A DNA stretch of 64,000 nt, from positions 185,042,257-185,106,256 of the forward strand of contig CM042685.1 in assembly GCA_023614405.1 (NCBI GenBank), given 5' to 3'. The number at the start of each line of letters is the position of its first letter. Positions within the stretch are counted from its first letter, which is position 1. This document shows, one piece after another, positions 60,396-64,000 of this stretch. The notes under the pieces are model-generated. The model was not told the origin of the DNA. It worked only from the letters and a program-made list of their open reading frames with translations, and did not search any database. The position numbers and the translations under genes are program-made. The DNA is from Avena insularis. Its lineage: Eukaryota; Streptophyta; Magnoliopsida; Poales; Poaceae.

Positions 60396-60810
60396 GTGTG
60401 CAGTGTTCCAAAGCTTATTGATTGATGCATATTGTAATATTACTTATTCTTCTGCTACTTGTTTCTAGTCATCCTTGTGAACTTTGAAGGTGTCCTATGC
60501 ATCTATTTGCTACTCTATGAGGGACAAGCTAATTTCCACTATGGCATGTTTCTGTATGTGAAACAAACAAACGTTTTTTAATGCATGTTATTCATGATAT
60601 TTTTTTGTAGCCTTTCATGTTGCATGCATAATTACTATGTCCTATTGTTAGAACTCTATCTTTCTTGCACATGTTTAGAGTTCTTTGATCCCAGCTTCCA
60701 ATACTTGCAAATGGTTTGATCTTGGTTTTGATGGTGCATGTCACCTCAAAAATTATTATTTTTATCACTTACCTACTCGAGGACGAGCAAGAGTTAAGCT
60801 TGGGGATGCT
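60396..60810 (+). mobile_element. 3' end of a G internal domain
   Basis: It matches about 1236-1642 of G1, including the polypurine tract AAGCTTGGGGATGC directly before the LTR. It is non-coding. Confidence 0.85.
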
Positions 60811-62363
60811 TGATACGTCGGAAACATATCTATAATTTTTTATGCTCCATGCTTGTTTAGTATCTACTTTGCTTTGCTTTGTCTACACTTTGAGGTGTTT
60901 TTATATCTTTTCTGGAACTAACCTATTAACAGGTTGCCACAGTGCCAGTTGCCTGTTTTCTTCTGTTTTTGGTTCCAGAAAGGCAGAAAATCAATATTCT
61001 CGGAATTGGACGGGACAAAAGCCAAAGTCAATATTTTACGGTGGGGGACACGAATCCAGAAGACGAGACGGAGACGCAAACCAGGGCAGCTGTACCCCTT
61101 AGGCGCAGGTGGGCCCCACCCCGCGCCTAGGTAGGGTGTGGGACCCCTGGCCGCCTCCCAGCCTCACCTCTTCGCCTATAAGAATCCCCCAATGCAGAAA
61201 CCCTAAGTACACGATCAATATTCCACGAAACCTTCTATAGCCGCCACCATCGTCGTCCCTAGATCGGGGGATCTGAAGTTCTTCCCGGCACCCTGCCGGA
61301 GGGGAGATCATCCCGGAGGCCTTCTCTCCGGTATGATGCGTGAGTAGTTCCACCTTGGACTATGGGTCCATGTAGTAGCTAGATGGTTGTATCTCCTCCT
61401 TTGTGCTTTCATGTATAGATCTTGTGAGCTTCGTTCATGATCAAGATCTAATCTATTTGTAATCATGCATGTTGTGTTTGCGGGAATCCGATGGATATTG
61501 AGATTATTATGTGAGATTGATTAATGGTTTTGTCTATTTGATTCTATCATGTCTATGTTGTTTGTGATCTTGCATGCTCTCCATTGTTAGTAGCTATCTT
61601 GGCCGAGTAGTTGCTAGTGACTCCAAGAGGGGGTATTTATGCTCGATAGTGGGTTCATGCCTCTAGTTTCCAAGGGAAGTGACAAAAATCTCTTCGGTTG
61701 TAGATGTGCTATTGCTACTAGGGAGAAAACAACGGTCTCTTGTTCATGGAACAAGTGGATTGTTTACCTTACACACTTTGCTTAAAGCAGTTGTCCGTTG
61801 CTTGCAACTTAATACTGGAGGGGGTTCGGATGATAACCTGAAGGTGGACTTCTATTCATAGATGCAGTTGGATGGCGGTCTATGTATATTGTTGTATTGC
61901 CCAATCGAATCTCATAGGATCTTTTTGACTAGTATTGCATTGTTATGCCTAGATCAATTCCTGCCAATTGCCCTGCTGTAATTTGTTTACCCTTCATGCC
62001 ATGTTGTTTATCTAAGGAGTGCACCTCTAGTGAACTATGGACCCCACTCCAATCTTTACCATTGATACATCTTCCACTGTTACTTGTTTACTTGCTGCAA
62101 ACCATTACCTTCCACACCATATGTTTAATCCTTTGTTACAGCAAACCGGTGAGCTTGATAACCTCACTGATTCGTTGGGGCAAAGTCTTGATTTTGTGTT
62201 GTGCAGGTCTTCGTGTTGCTTGAAACACCTGTGTGATATTTCCTTTCTCCTACTGGTTCGATAACCTCGGTTTCTTACTAAGGGAAAACTTGCTGCTGTG
62301 CTCATCACACCTTGCTCTTAGGGTTTCCAACGAAGTGTCCCGCAATAGTGCTGGGCGTCATCA
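60811..62363 (+). repeat. Complete G3 LTR
   Basis: 1,553 bp from TGATACGTCGG to GGGCGTCATCA. A candidate TATA box TATAAGAA is at 61177-61184. The primer-binding site TGGCAAAGTTGTCGGGGA follows at 62373-62390, after nine bases. Confidence 0.88.
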
Positions 62364-62586
62364 AGCTTTTTCTGGCAAAGTTGTCGGGGAGGCTAAGGAC
62401 GTCTTCACTAGGGGAGTCCTTCACTTCCTTTCTCTTTACTTTGTTTTTACTTTGCTTGGTTTTTTGCCTCTTTTCAAAAAAACCAAAAAATTAGCCTAGT
62501 TTGGTTTGCTTGCTTTATTCAAAAACACAAAAAAAATAGTTCCTGCTCTAGCTGCTGCTATTTTTGGCTTGCCCACCTTTTCCAAA

Positions 62587-64000
62587 ATGAACTCCACTGA
62601 GAACACCAAGTTGTGCGACTTCACTAGAACGAACAACAATGATTTCCTTAGCACACCCATTGCTCCACCTGCTCCTGATGCCACCTTTTATGAAATTAAG
62701 CCTGCTTTGTTGAATCTTGTGATGAGAGAGAAATTTTCTAGTGCTAGTTCTGATGATGCTGATGCCCATCTCAATAACTTTGTTTAACTTTGTGAGATGC
62801 AAAAGTATAAGGACGTATATGGAGATATTATTAAGCTCAAGCTTTTTCCCTTCTCCTTGAGAGGAAAAGCTAAAGATTGGTTGCTATATTTGTCTAAAAA
62901 TAGTGTTGATTCTTGGACTAAGTGCAAATATGCTTTTATTGGAAAATATTATCCTCCTGCTAAGATTATATCTATGAGAAGTGACATTATGAAATTTAAA
63001 CAACTTGATAATGAACATGTTGATCAAGCTTGGGAAAGAATGAAATCTTTGGTTAAGAATTGTCCCACTAATGGATTCACTACTTGGATGATTATCCATA
63101 CTTTTTATGCAGGTTTGAACTTCTCCTCAAGAAACCTATTGGATTCAGCTGCTGGAGGTACTTTTATGAGCATCACTTGGGATGCTGCAACTAGACTCCT
63201 TGATAATATGATGGTTAACTACTCTGAATGGCACACTGAGAGAGCTCCACATAGTAAGAAGGTAAATTCTATTGAGGAAACTTCCTCTTTGAGTGATAAG
63301 ATTGATGTTATTATGGCTATGATTTTTAATGGGAAAGCTCCTCTAGATCCTAATAGTGTTCCCTTAGCATCTTTGGTTGCTCAAGAAGAGAAAGTTGATG
63401 TGAACTTCATTAGAAACAACAATTTCAACAATAATGCCTATAGGAATAATTTTGGTGGTAATAACAATTATAGGCCTTATACTCCTAATAATGGCAATTC
63501 CTATGGAAACTCCTACAACAATGCTAGAAGTGCCCCCTCTGAACTTGAAGTCATGCTCAAAGACTTTATTAGTAAACAAACCACTTTCAATAAGGCTATA
63601 GAGTAAAAGCTTTTAAATGTTGATAAAAATATATTCTCTTTGTCTGAAGCACAGTCCTCCTTGATTAATAAAATGGATGCTAAACCTGAAACTATGGAAA
63701 ATATCTTTGCTACTACTCATGCCATACAAGTTACTATTGATGAAAATATTAGGTTGTTAGCTCAACTTCATTCTAAGTGGGAAAGGGAAGCTGAAATTGA
63801 TAGAAACAATAGTGTGTGCACTATTACCACTAAACCACAAGTAGTCCCTATTCCTCCACCTACTATGCCTAAGCCTATTGAGACTACTACTAGTGATGCT
63901 AAGTATGGTTTTGATATTGATGGTTGCAATGTTTCTGAGGTAATCATGTTCCTACAAAAGCTAGCTAGAAGTCCTGATTCTAGTGATATGCATGTTGCTT
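62587..64000 (+). pseudogene. gag of G3 with two in-frame stops, incomplete at window end
   Basis: ATG at 62587 opens the frame. It contains the gypsy Gag capsid core: SLRGKAKDWLLYLSKNSVDS, FIGKYYPPAKI, QLDNEHVDQAWERMKSLV, FYAGLNFSSRNLLDSAAGG. A Asn-rich linker follows (NNNFNNNAYRNNFGGNNNYR). TAA codons interrupt the same frame at 62785-62787 and 63604-63606, after which it stays open to the end of the window. The zinc knuckle and pol would lie beyond 64000. Gag forms the particle; with two stops this copy cannot make full-length protein, although relatives may. Confidence 0.9.

Larger units (their letters stand above)
60166..64000 (+). mobile_element. G3: composite gypsy-like element with gag, runs off window
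   Basis: The order is a truncated LTR start (60166-60395), the 3' end of an internal domain (60396-60810), a complete LTR (60811-62363), then leader and gag. This is what remains of an LTR-internal-LTR-internal array after a deletion in the first unit. GCCAC (60161-60165) precedes the first LTR. The right end lies beyond 64000. Confidence 0.82.

Overview
This window is transposable-element DNA from a large grass genome. It is most probably a Triticeae species (wheat, barley, rye or a relative), judging from the nested LTR retrotransposons, a Stowaway MITE with CTCCCTCCGT-type ends, Helitron ends with an AACGCACGGGC hairpin, and in-frame relics of Ty3/gypsy gag and pol genes. I see no convincing intact host gene, no rRNA or tRNA gene and no CRISPR array. 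Family names are not assigned because no database could be searched; elements are called G, E, H, O, N and R below.

Layout, left to right. 1-3230: 3' part of a gypsy-like element (G1, + strand) inserted into a very long LTR (E copy A, 3231-8759, - strand). 8760-9686: fragment of an old - strand element (H), followed by the first 0.62 kb of an O-type LTR (9687-10310). At 10311-10312 a sharp junction leads into another E LTR fragment (10313-11993), the E internal domain (11994-14658) and a complete 6.07-kb E LTR (14659-20723). Then the H fragment and the O LTR start are repeated (20724-22274). The 7241-10310 block and its counterpart at 19205-22274 lie at a constant offset of 11,964 bp and are almost identical, so about 12 kb has been tandemly duplicated.

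21651-41679 is element O, with 3.5-kb LTRs, a tRNA-Met primer site, only about 0.86 kb of internal sequence and a perfect GAGCG target duplication. Inside O lies element N (25699-37746, - strand, target duplication AGAGT), a decayed Ty3/gypsy element with recognisable gag, protease, RT, RNase H and integrase. N also carries a spliced gene on the opposite strand with its own TATA box. After O comes the remainder of the H LTR, interrupted by G2 (41943-49048, - strand, target duplication CACAT), a complete but non-autonomous G element. G2 encodes an unrecognised protein instead of gag-pol.

49.35-58.67 kb is an old - strand LTR remnant (R) broken by a Stowaway MITE that was itself split by a 2.6-kb Helitron, and by a second probable Helitron. 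58668-60165 is unassigned sequence with one possible truncated first exon. 60166-64000 is a composite G element (G3) with a decayed gag that runs off the window.

Inferred order of events: H is oldest; E and O inserted into H, N into O, G2 into H; the 12-kb duplication followed the O insertion; G1 entered one E LTR copy. The most unusual items are the roughly 57-bp module shared by the LTRs of E, O and R, the coding-free E and O elements, the antisense spliced gene of N, the unknown G2 protein, and the Helitron-in-MITE insertion with a precisely readable empty site.
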